From the NCBI RefSeq assembly GCF_001552295.1, contig NZ_BCQX01000006.1, positions 1-35,885 of the forward strand: a stretch of DNA of 35,885 nucleotides, written 5' to 3'. This document shows, piece after piece, positions 14,671 to 22,841 of this stretch (the first letter of the stretch is position 1; every line of letters begins with the position of its first letter). The notes under the pieces are model-generated. The model did no database searches and was not told the DNA's origin. It was given only the letters and a program-made list of their open reading frames with translations. The stretch is from Globicatella sanguinis NBRC 15551 (GTDB lineage: Bacteria; Bacillota; Bacilli; Lactobacillales; Aerococcaceae). The position numbers were made by a program, and so were the translations under genes.

Positions 14671-15108
14671 GTGGTTATCATTAAATTTGAATGGTTGAAA
14701 GAATATAAACAACTTGAGCATGAGATAGCACTTTTAGAGTGGAAGCTATCTAAGTCTAAGTTGGAGCTTACTCGTTGGGTTGAAGGTGACTTGATGAACG
14801 TGAGGTTAACCAATGAATCGATAGCGAGTAAATTGGAACCAATCATTAAGGAATACGAAGCAGACCTAGCTATTAAGCACAAGCAAATGGATGAACTTAA
14901 TAAGATCATTGAAGCGTTAAGTGGTACTGAACAACACATAGTTAAGCTTAAATATATCGACGGTCTAACCCTAGAACAGATTGCAGAGGAACTCGGCTAT
15001 ACACCGGGATATATTAGATACAAACATGCTAACATCCGAAAATTTATTAGTTTCATATCTGCTTATCAAGATGAGATTGTAAGCATCAAAGCAAAAACAA
15101 ATGATTAA
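14671..15108 (+). CDS. ArpU/RinA-type late transcription regulator
   Basis: About 145 aa. The N-terminal half is a coiled coil. The C-terminal half has a sigma-70 region-4-like HTH (TEQHIVKLKYIDGLTLEQIA, then EELGYTPGYIRYKH). Proteins of this family at this position activate the late packaging and structural genes of Gram-positive siphophages. The start is uncertain. AAAGGTGG overlaps both GTG candidates (14668 and 14671), while an ATT at 14680 has ideal spacing. The next 620 bases hold the RNA and promoter region it probably controls. Confidence 0.8.
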   Translation: MVIIKFEWLKEYKQLEHEIALLEWKLSKSKLELTRWVEGDLMNVRLTNESIASKLEPIIKEYEADLAIKHKQMDELNKIIEALSGTEQHIVKLKYIDGLTLEQIAEELGYTPGYIRYKHANIRKFISFISAYQDEIVSIKAKTND

Positions 15109-15118
15109 TGTAATATAA

Positions 15119-15190
15119 ATGTTTGTACTAAAAATGTTTGAACACAAAAGGTATCGAACTATTGACTTCAACGTGTTACAGTATTAGTGT
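15119..15190 (+). promoter_or_regulatory. Candidate late promoter with activator repeats
   Basis: Two direct repeats, ATGTTTGTAC (15119-15128) and ATGTTTGAAC (15134-15143), are 15 bp apart. TTGACT (15162-15167) follows, and 17 bp later TAGTGT (15185-15190), a poor -10. A good -35 with a poor -10 and upstream repeats suits an activated promoter. Control by the ArpU-like protein is inferred from position. Confidence 0.5.
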
Positions 15191-15583
15191 ACCAATTCAG
15201 GTACGCGTGAGATTCAATTATTTCCTTTAAAATCCTAGTCCATATGCGAATGGAGGCATCCGACTAGGCACTCGAAAGAGTGGTATATACAGCAATCGCC
15301 TATTGAGGTTAAGCAATGTCGTAGTTGCCGATTGCATATAACCGAGAATTCACTGATGTTTATCATAGTGTTCCCGAATGGGAGTAAGGTTATAAGCTCT
15401 ATATACTAGACCTGTCTTGCGTGGTCGCTTATAGAGAACGTGGCGCATATAGTTGTGGCAAGGCGACTATATGGTAAATCCACGATAGTATACGGAAGTG
15501 GCTCGCCCGTTGAAAAGTAGAAGCCGAAAGAGAACAATGGTCGCCCACCTTTAAGGCAGTCACGAACTGATGGGTGGCTTTTT
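15187..15583 (+). ncRNA. Large structured phage RNA (GOLLD/ROOL-like setting)
   Basis: No protein frame; dense perfect helices instead. P 15234-15240/15262-15268 abuts a GAAA-capped hairpin 15269-15282. A long-range helix, 15286-15290/15488-15492, encloses four neighbouring arms: 15292-15298/15329-15335, 15337-15343/15388-15394, 15397-15403/15430-15436, and 15439-15443/15480-15484 (with 15446-15453/15466-15473 inside). Arms are separated by only 1-3 nt. The 3' part has 15545-15549/15573-15577 around 15557-15560/15566-15569, then a T-run. It lies between late regulator and late genes and ends 3 nt before a tRNA. The 5' end is uncertain; 15187-15206 is a 7-bp hairpin that may be DNA-level. Function unknown. 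Confidence 0.75.
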
Positions 15584-15586
15584 AAA

Positions 15587-15660
15587 GGCTTGGTAGCTCA
15601 GTTGGTAGAAGCACTAGATTGAAGCTCTAGGTGTCGGCGGTTCGATTCCGTCCCAAGCCA
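15587..15660 (+). tRNA. tRNA-Phe(GAA), phage-encoded, with unusual D-arm
   Basis: Perfect 7-bp acceptor stem (15587-15593 with 15653-15659), anticodon stem CTAGA/TCTAG with loop TTGAAGC giving anticodon GAA (Phe), T-stem GGCGG/CCGTC with loop TTCGATT, discriminator A at 15660. CCA is not encoded. The D-arm reads GCTCAGTTGGTAGAAGC, one base longer than the usual form, so the fourth D-stem pair is lost or an A is bulged. Gene function is likely but charging is not proven. Confidence 0.85.
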
Positions 15661-15674
15661 TTATCATAAAATGG

Positions 15675-15705
15675 AGCATTCCTTTATTGGAGTGCTTTTT
15701 ATTTT
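15675..15705 (+). terminator. Terminator after the tRNA
   Basis: AGCATTCC (15675-15682) pairs with GGAGTGCT (15689-15696) with one T-G pair, followed by TTTTTATTTT. It separates the RNA/tRNA unit from the methyltransferase gene. Confidence 0.8.
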
Positions 15706-15728
15706 GTAAAGAAAAGGGGTGAAGATGA

Positions 15729-16904
15729 ATGGAAATTGTAATGATGAAGGTAGATGAGTTAATACCTTATGTAAACAACCCACGACATAACGACCATGCT
15801 GTCGATACCGTAGCGAGTTCCATTAAGAATTTTGGCTTTAAAGTGCCGATTGTAATTGACAGATTTAACGAAATCGTAACTGGGCATACTAGATTAAAGG
15901 CTTCAATCAAACTTGGATATGAAGAAGTTCCTTGTATCGTGGCAGATGATTTGACTGATGAGCAAATTAAAGCCTTTAGATTGGCTGACAACAAGGTAAG
16001 CGAGTTAGCCGAGTGGGATTTTGAACTGTTGGAAGCAGAGTTGGGATTGCTAGATTTTAATATGGAGCAATTCGGGTTTGATATGGACGAGTTTGACTTC
16101 GATGCCGACGGTGACGAAGTTGTTGAAGATGATTTTGAAATTGAAGAACCTGAACAGCCAATTTCTAAAATCGGCGACGTTTACCAATTGGGAAGACACA
16201 GATTGATGTGTGGCGATAGTACCAATATTGAAGATATGAAGAAGTTAGTTGGGAGCAACTTAGTGGATATGTATTTGACAGACCCGCCTTATAATGTTGC
16301 TTATGAAGGCAAGACGGCCGATGCTTTAACTATCGCAAATGACCAAATGGAAAATGATGATTTTAGAGAGTTTCTTAGACGAGCGTTTGATACTGCTAAT
16401 AACTTTTTAAAACCAGGAGCTGTATTTTATATTTGGCATGCAGATTCTGAAGGGTATAACTTTAGAGGTGCTTGTTTTGATATAGGGTGGAAAGTGCGGC
16501 AGTGTTTAATTTGGAATAAAAACAGTATGGTTATGGGTAGACAAGATTATCATTGGAAGCACGAACCATGTCTTTACGGATGGAAAGATGGAGCTGGTCA
16601 CTTGTGGGCATCAGATAGAAAACAAACAACGATTCTTAATTTCGATAGACCACAACGCAATGCAGAACACCCGACGATGAAGCCTATTGCCTTGTTCGAT
16701 TACCAAATCAAGAACAACACCAAAGGTGGAGATGTTGTGCTAGATTCGTTTGGTGGTAGTGGCACAACGTTAATGGCTTGTGAGCAAAATGGAAGAAATG
16801 CACTGCTTATGGAATTAGACCCGCGTTATGTTGACGTAATAATTAACCGTTGGGAACAGTTTACAGGATTGAAAGCAGTTAAGGTTAATAATGAGGAGGA
16901 GTAA
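15729..16904 (+). CDS. ParB-domain / DNA methyltransferase fusion
   Basis: 391 aa. The N-terminal ParB/Srx-like domain (residues 1-95) includes GHTRLKASIKLG at 52-63. An acidic linker occupies about 115-143. The C-terminal methyltransferase domain is of beta type: motif IV DPPY at 185-188 comes before motif I FGGSGTT at 341-347, as in N6-adenine or N4-cytosine enzymes. No restriction endonuclease is adjacent, so it is an orphan modification enzyme, probably protecting phage DNA or marking it for packaging. The SAM synthetase directly downstream overlaps its Shine-Dalgarno with this gene's end, so the two are co-expressed. Confidence 0.92.
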   Translation: MEIVMMKVDELIPYVNNPRHNDHAVDTVASSIKNFGFKVPIVIDRFNEIVTGHTRLKASIKLGYEEVPCIVADDLTDEQIKAFRLADNKVSELAEWDFELLEAELGLLDFNMEQFGFDMDEFDFDADGDEVVEDDFEIEEPEQPISKIGDVYQLGRHRLMCGDSTNIEDMKKLVGSNLVDMYLTDPPYNVAYEGKTADALTIANDQMENDDFREFLRRAFDTANNFLKPGAVFYIWHADSEGYNFRGACFDIGWKVRQCLIWNKNSMVMGRQDYHWKHEPCLYGWKDGAGHLWASDRKQTTILNFDRPQRNAEHPTMKPIALFDYQIKNNTKGGDVVLDSFGGSGTTLMACEQNGRNALLMELDPRYVDVIINRWEQFTGLKAVKVNNEEE

Positions 16905-16905
16905 A

Positions 16906-17685
16906 ATGTTTGAAAAAGTAAACCCGAGTCACCCAGACAAAGTGGCAGATAGAATCGCTGGTGCAATTGTGGATTGTGCTTATAAAATAAGCGATAACCC
17001 TAAAATTGCTGTGGAAGTGCTTATTGGGCATGGTGTTTGTCATGTGGTAATAGAAAGCGATGTTCGCATAACATACGAAGATATTATGGCGATTGTAAAA
17101 AGAATAGGTGGGGATGTTTATCTAGACCTGTTGAATGTACCACAAGACGAAGCTTTAAATGCTAACCAACAGGACAAGGTTCGTTGTGGAGATAACGGTA
17201 TATTTAAGGGGGTTAAGGTGTCACAAGAAGAACGCAACCTGTCTAAATTTGTGAGAACTACTTACGAGAGATATCCTTTTGATGGCAAATACATTATTAA
17301 CGGCAACACCATCATTGCTTGTCAAAGCAACGTTGAGAAATTAAATGTAGACGATAAGTATAATTTAGTATTCAATCCTTTGGGGTATTGGACTGGTGGA
17401 ACAGACGTGGACACAGGAGCAACTAATCGTAAACTTGGAAGTGATATGGGCAGAGCTGTAACAGGTGGTGGGTTGCACGGGAAAGACTTATCGAAGGCAG
17501 ATGTAGCAGTCAATATATATGCTCACTTAAAAGCACAGGAAACAGGAAGAGATGTCGAGTTGTGTTGTGCGATTGGGGATGAAACGGTTGATGGCAAACC
17601 TTACAGTGAAATAGTAAAGGTTGCTCGAAACTATATCGACTCTCTTGGTGGCTTCGAGAAGTTAGCCGAATGGGGTTTGATATAA
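16906..17685 (+). CDS. Compact S-adenosylmethionine synthetase
   Basis: 259 aa against about 380-400 for cellular MetK. Makes SAM from ATP and methionine. The active-site blocks are kept: HPDKVAD at residues 9-15, GDNGIFKG at 95-102, D169 with R175-K176, GGG at 187-189, K193-D194, K197 and D199. The loss is in the middle domain and the C-terminal tail. ATG 16906 is chosen because GAGGAGG lies upstream; the ATG at 16891 would be inside that Shine-Dalgarno. Its place between a DNA methyltransferase and TerS suggests it feeds SAM to the methyltransferase late in infection. Activity of so short a form is inferred. Confidence 0.88.
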   Translation: MFEKVNPSHPDKVADRIAGAIVDCAYKISDNPKIAVEVLIGHGVCHVVIESDVRITYEDIMAIVKRIGGDVYLDLLNVPQDEALNANQQDKVRCGDNGIFKGVKVSQEERNLSKFVRTTYERYPFDGKYIINGNTIIACQSNVEKLNVDDKYNLVFNPLGYWTGGTDVDTGATNRKLGSDMGRAVTGGGLHGKDLSKADVAVNIYAHLKAQETGRDVELCCAIGDETVDGKPYSEIVKVARNYIDSLGGFEKLAEWGLI

Positions 17686-17699
17686 AGGAGGATGTATAA

Positions 17700-18239
17700 A
17701 TGGCTCGTTCGAAATACGAGGAGTGGCTCGAAAAAGACAACCTCACTCGTATAGAGTCATGGGCGAGTGATGGACTGACTAATGAGCAGATAGCGAAAAA
17801 CATAGGAGTTTCCAGACAAACGCTTGATAATTGGTGTAAAAAGCACGTTGACATATTTGACGCTATAAAAAAAGGTCGTGAACCAGTTGTACGAGAACTT
17901 GAAAATGCGTTGATAAAGAAAGCAAAAGGGTTTGAATACGAAGAAGTAACGACTGAAGCGTGGGTAGACGATAACGGTAATAAGAAGCAAAAGGTATCTA
18001 AGCATAAGAGGTATAGTCCACCTGATAGTTCAGCGTTGATGTTCTTACTGAAAAACTACAAACCAGACAAGTATCGCAATTACAACGAATTAACTAAACG
18101 ACAGATTGAAGCAGAAATTAAGAAACTGGAAGCCGAAGCAGATAGAGCATTGGCAGAAGTGGAAGAAAACAAAGCCTTAGCTTCAATGCGATTGGTGATT
18201 GAAGATGACATAGCGAGGTTTGATGAAGATGACAGATAA
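17700..18239 (+). CDS. terS: Terminase small subunit
   Basis: 179 aa. Recognises the packaging site on the concatemer. N-terminal HTH (LTNEQIAKNIGVSRQTLDNW, residues 26-45), a conserved YSPPDSSALMFLLKNYKPDKY segment before the end (first and last residues about 105-126), and a Glu/Ala/Lys-rich coiled coil from about 130. It lies directly upstream of, and overlaps, the large subunit. AAAGGAGG precedes the ATG. Confidence 0.93.
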   Translation: MARSKYEEWLEKDNLTRIESWASDGLTNEQIAKNIGVSRQTLDNWCKKHVDIFDAIKKGREPVVRELENALIKKAKGFEYEEVTTEAWVDDNGNKKQKVSKHKRYSPPDSSALMFLLKNYKPDKYRNYNELTKRQIEAEIKKLEAEADRALAEVEENKALASMRLVIEDDIARFDEDDR

Positions 18240-19566
18240 TGAATACAGATTTAAAGTCAGACTTGAAGTCAATCCGAGCTTTTATGACGTGTGGGCAACA
18301 CGCAAGCCTTTTAATATTTTAAAGGGTGGTCGTGGGTCGTTTAAATCATCAGTCATTAGCATGCTATTAGTCCGTATGATGTTGTATTACATTTCTAAAG
18401 GTGAAAAAGCGAATGTTGTTTGTATTAGAAAGACAGCGAATAATATCCGAGATAGTGTGTACGCTCAGATTATATGGGCATTAAACAAATTCGGTGTAGC
18501 ACATGATTTTAAGTTAACTGTATCCCCTTTTACTATTAAACATAAAGGGACGGGTTCAACATTTTATTTTTACGGACACGACGACTTTAACAAACTGAAA
18601 TCGAATATCGTAGATGATGTCATTGCTTTGTGGTACGAAGAAAGTGCTGATTTTAAGAATTCAGAAGAATTCGACCAAACGAACGCCACATTCTTACGTC
18701 AACGAAAGAAGACCAGAAGAAACGTGACGGTGTTTTGGAGTTATAACCCACCAAGAAACCCGTATCATTGGATAAATGAGTGGGTGGACGGTTTAAGGGG
18801 TTCTGAAGATTATTTAATTCATGAAAGTACCTATTTAGATGACGAGTTAGGGTTTGTTAACGAACAAATGCTGAATGAAATCAATCGTATCAAACGAAAT
18901 GATTACGACTACTATCGTTACCTCTATCTAGGGGAAGCAGTTGGGTTAGGCGACAATGTATACAACATGGATCTAATTCACGAAATAGAAGAATTGCCTG
19001 ACAATGAGTATTTAATCGGACTATACTTCTCAACCGATACGGGTCATCAAGTATCAGCCACCACTTCAACTTGCTATGGATTAAGCACCAGTGGGAATGT
19101 GTTCCTACTCGACACAAGCTATTACAGTCCTGTCGGCAAGGTCAAGAAACGAACTCCTGTCGAGCATTGTCAAGCAATTAGGGGGTTTGAAGATGAAATG
19201 ATTGCGAAGTATCAAAAGCCTGTCATGAATAAGACAATTGATAGTGCAGAAGGTGCTATTCGAAATCAGTATTATGATATGTACGGGGAACATTTGCACC
19301 CCGTAGCGAAAAAGAAGAAAGTAGACATGGTCGACTATGTGCAAGATTTATTGGCACAAGGTCGTTTTTTTGTGCTGAAAACAGAAGGCAACAAGATATT
19401 CATTAGCGAACATCAACAGTACAGATGGGATAGTAAGAGTATTGAAACTAACCCTGACAATCCTAGTGTCGTTAAGGTAGATGACCATACGTGTGACTCG
19501 TTCCAATATTTCGTTTTGGATAACTTAAGTCACTTAGGATTAGCAGTAGGTAAAGGGGTGAGATAG
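18229..19566 (+). CDS. terL: Terminase large subunit
   Basis: About 445 aa. The packaging motor and nuclease. The ATPase domain has a Walker A-like GGRGSFKS (residues 36-43 of the longest frame) and Walker B VIALWYEE (134-141). The C-terminal RNase H-like nuclease includes FSTDTGHQ and DDHTCDSFQYF. It is of the PBSX/Terminase_3 type. Possible starts are TTG 18220, ATG 18223 and ATG 18229; GAGG at 18215-18218 spaces best with 18229. It overlaps terS. Confidence 0.95.
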   Translation: MTDNEYRFKVRLEVNPSFYDVWATRKPFNILKGGRGSFKSSVISMLLVRMMLYYISKGEKANVVCIRKTANNIRDSVYAQIIWALNKFGVAHDFKLTVSPFTIKHKGTGSTFYFYGHDDFNKLKSNIVDDVIALWYEESADFKNSEEFDQTNATFLRQRKKTRRNVTVFWSYNPPRNPYHWINEWVDGLRGSEDYLIHESTYLDDELGFVNEQMLNEINRIKRNDYDYYRYLYLGEAVGLGDNVYNMDLIHEIEELPDNEYLIGLYFSTDTGHQVSATTSTCYGLSTSGNVFLLDTSYYSPVGKVKKRTPVEHCQAIRGFEDEMIAKYQKPVMNKTIDSAEGAIRNQYYDMYGEHLHPVAKKKKVDMVDYVQDLLAQGRFFVLKTEGNKIFISEHQQYRWDSKSIETNPDNPSVVKVDDHTCDSFQYFVLDNLSHLGLAVGKGVR

Positions 19567-21089
19567 TGTTTGAAAAAGTAATGACTGTTATTAGAAGGGG
19601 GTTGGTTAGGATAGGACTGATTAAGGAAATAAACTCGTTGATTGAACATAAGGAACTTATGGTTAATGAACAAGCTTATAACAGAATTAGAAAGAATAAG
19701 GACATTTACAACGGCTATCACAAGGCATGGCACCATATCGACTATTTAAACTCGGTTGGTGATACTAAAACACGTGACATGGTTCGTTTAGGCATGGGGA
19801 AAGTAGTCGCACACGAAATGGCAAGCTTAATCTTTAATGAACGTGTGCAAGTTGATGTTAACACTCGTGGTTATGAAGGAGATAATGACGAAGTAGCGGA
19901 GTTTATCCAAAACGTTTTGAAAGATAATGGGTTCTATAAGAACTTCCAACGCTATTACGAGTACTGCATGGCATTATCGGGCATGGCAATTAAAGTATAC
20001 CACCATGACGGTAAGATTAAACTAGCATGGGCGAGTGCTGATAGCTTCTTCCCACTAGGAAACGACTCAGAAACGATTGATGAAGCGGTGTTCGTGACAG
20101 AAGAACAACAAAACGGTAAGTATTATACGTTGTTGGAGTGGAATACATGGGAAGTTGACACCTATGTGGTTCGTAATGAACTGTACGAAAGTACAGATAA
20201 AGGAAAGTTAGGGGTTAAAGTTCCGTTAAGCACAATTTACGAGAACTTACAAGAAGTGACACCGATTGATAACTTGAAACGACCACTGTTCGTGTATATT
20301 AAACCGAATACAGCTAACAACAAGGATATTAATAGTCCCTTGGGTATCTCAATTTACGAGAATGCTTATGACACACTCTATTCTTTAGACTACCTATACG
20401 ACTTCCTAATGAACGAATTCAAATTGGGAGTGCGAAGAATAGCAGTAGAGCCTAGCATGCTGAAGTCGCTGCCTAAATACAACGACATGCGACAGGTAAT
20501 TGGTATGACACAAGCATTTGATACTGATGAAACGGTATTTATTGGTATTGCAGGTGAAGGGGACGGTATTAAGGACTTAACGGTTAGCTTGCGAGTTGAC
20601 GAGATAGTTCAAGCGATTAACACTCAATTGGAAATCTTATCAATGCAGACTGGTTTGAGTGCAGGGACGTTCACGTTTGACGGTAAAACCGTTAAAACAG
20701 CAACAGAAGTTGTGTCGGAGAACTCTAAGACTTACAAGACGAAGAACTCGCATGAACAGTTAGTAGCTGAAGGCATTAAAGAATTAATCACCACGATCAT
20801 TGACGTAGCTTCTCTGTATGAATTGATACCAATGACAGAAGTTGATGTATCGATTAACTTTGATGACTCAATCGCACAAGACAGAGATAAAAACCTAGAA
20901 TACTACTCAACTATGGTTAACATGGATATGATACCACTGGTTGAAGCTATTCAGCGTGTAGCGAACGTCAACGAAGATACAGCAAGAAAATGGTTAGCAG
21001 AACGACAAAAAGAAAAAGCCATGTCTATGCAATTAATTCAATCGCATGAAGTAGACATGTTTAATATAGCTCCTAATGATATGGAGTGA
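19566..21089 (+). CDS. Portal protein
   Basis: 507 aa, of the SPP1 gp6-like family used by many Gram-positive siphophages. It forms the dodecameric ring at the unique capsid vertex through which DNA passes. Recognised from overall sequence (YNGYHKAWHHIDYLNSVG near the N-terminus; LSMQTGLSAGTFTFDG in the stem/clip half) and from its place after terL. It starts with GTG at 19566, sharing one base with the terL stop codon. Confidence 0.92.
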   Translation: MFEKVMTVIRRGLVRIGLIKEINSLIEHKELMVNEQAYNRIRKNKDIYNGYHKAWHHIDYLNSVGDTKTRDMVRLGMGKVVAHEMASLIFNERVQVDVNTRGYEGDNDEVAEFIQNVLKDNGFYKNFQRYYEYCMALSGMAIKVYHHDGKIKLAWASADSFFPLGNDSETIDEAVFVTEEQQNGKYYTLLEWNTWEVDTYVVRNELYESTDKGKLGVKVPLSTIYENLQEVTPIDNLKRPLFVYIKPNTANNKDINSPLGISIYENAYDTLYSLDYLYDFLMNEFKLGVRRIAVEPSMLKSLPKYNDMRQVIGMTQAFDTDETVFIGIAGEGDGIKDLTVSLRVDEIVQAINTQLEILSMQTGLSAGTFTFDGKTVKTATEVVSENSKTYKTKNSHEQLVAEGIKELITTIIDVASLYELIPMTEVDVSINFDDSIAQDRDKNLEYYSTMVNMDMIPLVEAIQRVANVNEDTARKWLAERQKEKAMSMQLIQSHEVDMFNIAPNDME

Positions 21090-21094
21090 TGTAG

Positions 21095-22183
21095 ATGGCA
21101 ATCCAATCAAGCCTATTCGTTGAGCAAATCTATCAACAAATAGAAATGGAAATACTAGAAGTCATTGCTAAGAGATTGTCGCAGGGCATGTATACTGATG
21201 ACGGTATATTGCATTGGAAAATGAAACAAATAAACTTACTAGGTCGATTAAGACAAGACCAATACGAGATTATCGCTAAATATTCAGGCAAATCTGTTGA
21301 AGCGGTAAAGGTCATGTTAGAAGAAGTCGCACAGGACGAATATAAGCGTCTCACAGGTCATTTAAAGCAATATGAAGGTAATTATATTCCTACCACTTTA
21401 TCGAGTTATGGAGCGTTATATACGCTAACCAGTGCATTAGAACAACAAGCTATCGAAGTATCAAATATGCTAAACAGTTCTATCATTCAAGGGGCAGAAC
21501 AATCCTACCGAGATATTTTAACTGAAGCGGTCATGAATGTATCTTCAGGTAGGGAGTCCATTCAATCTTCTGTGGTTAGGTCAATTAAACGCATGGCAGA
21601 GCAAGGCATTCCAACATGGACTGATAAAGGCGGTCGTGTGTGGAGTAACGAGGCTTACGTTAACATGACGATACGAACGACTAATAAGAATGTGACTAAT
21701 CGAGTGACTAATAACCTACTTGATGAGTACGACATTGATTTAGTGAGAGTATCAGACCATGCAGACAGTAGACCTGAACACGCTCCATATCAAGGTAAGA
21801 TATACTCACGAAGTGGCAAAAGTAAGAAATACCCACCACTAAGCGAAACAAGCTATGGCGATACGAGAACAGGACTTGTGACAGGCATTAATTGCCGACA
21901 CTTACTATATCCTTACTTTGAAGGTGTGAGTGCGAAATATCCTGAACCACTACCGATTGATGAGGTACAGAAGAACTATGAACAATCGCAAAAACAACGA
22001 TACTTAGAAAGACAAATAAGAAACGCTAAGAAACGTAAGGTTGCACTTGAAGCCTTAGGGGTAGATGATGAAGAAATCACGAAAGCCGATAGGTTAATCA
22101 AGGCTAGACAAGCTAGAATGCGTGAGTTTATCCGACAAACAGGTAGAACACGACAATATAGTAGAGAAAGGGTGGTAAGTTGA
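21095..22183 (+). CDS. Phage minor capsid protein (min_cap2 family)
   Basis: 362 aa. Matches the phage minor capsid family that follows the portal in Gram-positive siphophages. Conserved parts are WSNEAYVNMTIRTTNKNVTN in the middle and RVSDHADSRPEHAPYQGKIY, then TGINCRHLLYPYF. The C-terminus is a basic coiled coil. It is a MuF-like head component, probably ejected or packaged with the portal. No toxin domain is fused at its C-terminus. Confidence 0.88.
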   Translation: MAIQSSLFVEQIYQQIEMEILEVIAKRLSQGMYTDDGILHWKMKQINLLGRLRQDQYEIIAKYSGKSVEAVKVMLEEVAQDEYKRLTGHLKQYEGNYIPTTLSSYGALYTLTSALEQQAIEVSNMLNSSIIQGAEQSYRDILTEAVMNVSSGRESIQSSVVRSIKRMAEQGIPTWTDKGGRVWSNEAYVNMTIRTTNKNVTNRVTNNLLDEYDIDLVRVSDHADSRPEHAPYQGKIYSRSGKSKKYPPLSETSYGDTRTGLVTGINCRHLLYPYFEGVSAKYPEPLPIDEVQKNYEQSQKQRYLERQIRNAKKRKVALEALGVDDEEITKADRLIKARQARMREFIRQTGRTRQYSRERVVS

Positions 22184-22374
22184 GTAAGTCCAGCGAACAA
22201 ATGTTAAACATAGCTAAGAGTCTGATTGAAAGTATCAATCCTGATGATGTGGTTAGAGTTGTGACTAATCAAGGTACAGCGACCAATGGTTATGAAGGTA
22301 TCACGATTGACATTATATTTAGCGAACCCACACAGACACCTAATCAAGAAAAGGTTGATGAGTGGATGGCTTAA
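22180..22374 (+). CDS. Small protein of the head gene cluster
   Basis: 64 aa, not recognised. It starts with TTG at 22180, overlapping the previous stop codon (TTGA). It is acidic, with a Thr/Pro-rich end. Function unknown. Confidence 0.55.
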   Translation: MSKSSEQMLNIAKSLIESINPDDVVRVVTNQGTATNGYEGITIDIIFSEPTQTPNQEKVDEWMA

Positions 22375-22401
22375 TGCTAGTGAGTGAAAAGGGGTGAAAA
22401 A

Positions 22402-22575
22402 ATGGAATTGGTATTATACTTACACAACGGGAACACACTTAAATTTGAACAAGTAACTAATTTATTTATTGATGGAGAAGAAATATCGTTCAATTACGTT
22501 AGCTCTTCAACTGGTAAACACAAAGAAGCTACTTTTAAATTTGCTTCAATTTTAAGAATGGCAACAGAGAAATAA
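22402..22575 (+). CDS. Small protein of the head gene cluster
   Basis: 57 aa, beta-rich, not recognised. ATG 22402 has AAAGGGGTG upstream; the frame extends to GTG 22384, but that would include the Shine-Dalgarno. Function unknown. Confidence 0.55.
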   Translation: MELVLYLHNGNTLKFEQVTNLFIDGEEISFNYVSSSTGKHKEATFKFASILRMATEK

Positions 22576-22614
22576 TAGTCCTGAGTATGACTTAAAAAGG
22601 CTTATTTATTTTAG

Positions 22615-22667
22615 AAAGGGGGATAGCACCTTGAAACCGTCTGAAAACTGAAAGGAGGTTATCCACA
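22615..22667 (+). promoter_or_regulatory. Leader element with long Shine-Dalgarno and no gene
   Basis: AAAGGGGG (22615-22622) precedes a 6-codon frame, TTG 22631 to TGA 22649-22651. The TGA runs into GAAAGGAGGTTATCC (22650-22664), which is complementary to the 16S rRNA 3' end except one base. No start codon follows at a usual distance. A terminator hairpin begins 14 nt later. The same stretch contains a DnaA-box-like TTATCCACA (22659-22667). Confidence 0.5.
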
Positions 22668-22677
22668 TATCTCGTCT

Positions 22678-22703
22678 AGCACTTACGTTAAAGTGCTTTT
22701 TTT
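22678..22703 (+). terminator. Terminator between minor capsid and scaffold genes
   Basis: AGCACTT (22678-22684) pairs perfectly with AAGTGCT (22691-22697), followed by seven or more T. It stands in the middle of the late operon. The remaining region to the scaffold start (22704-22841) shows only weak AT hairpins and no gene. Confidence 0.75.
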
Positions 22704-22841
22704 ATGCACAAAAATGCTTGTTTTTGTAGTTTTTAACCCCAAAATAGCAGACAAAAGTCAGAAAACCGTCCTAAACATGCTTATGACGTTAAAAGGGGCA
22801 AGGAAACCGACAACAAAGTCGTTAAAAAAGGAGTAGAGAAA

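Noticed and set aside
15187-15583. Group I intron, tmRNA or riboswitch as explanation of the structured RNA
   Set aside because: The tRNA after it is intact and not split; there is no tag-peptide frame or tRNA-like ends; and the nearest gene is separated by a tRNA and a terminator.
22659-22667. TTATCCACA as a functional DnaA box in the prophage
   Set aside because: A single copy that is part of a long Shine-Dalgarno-like sequence; more simply explained by 16S complementarity.
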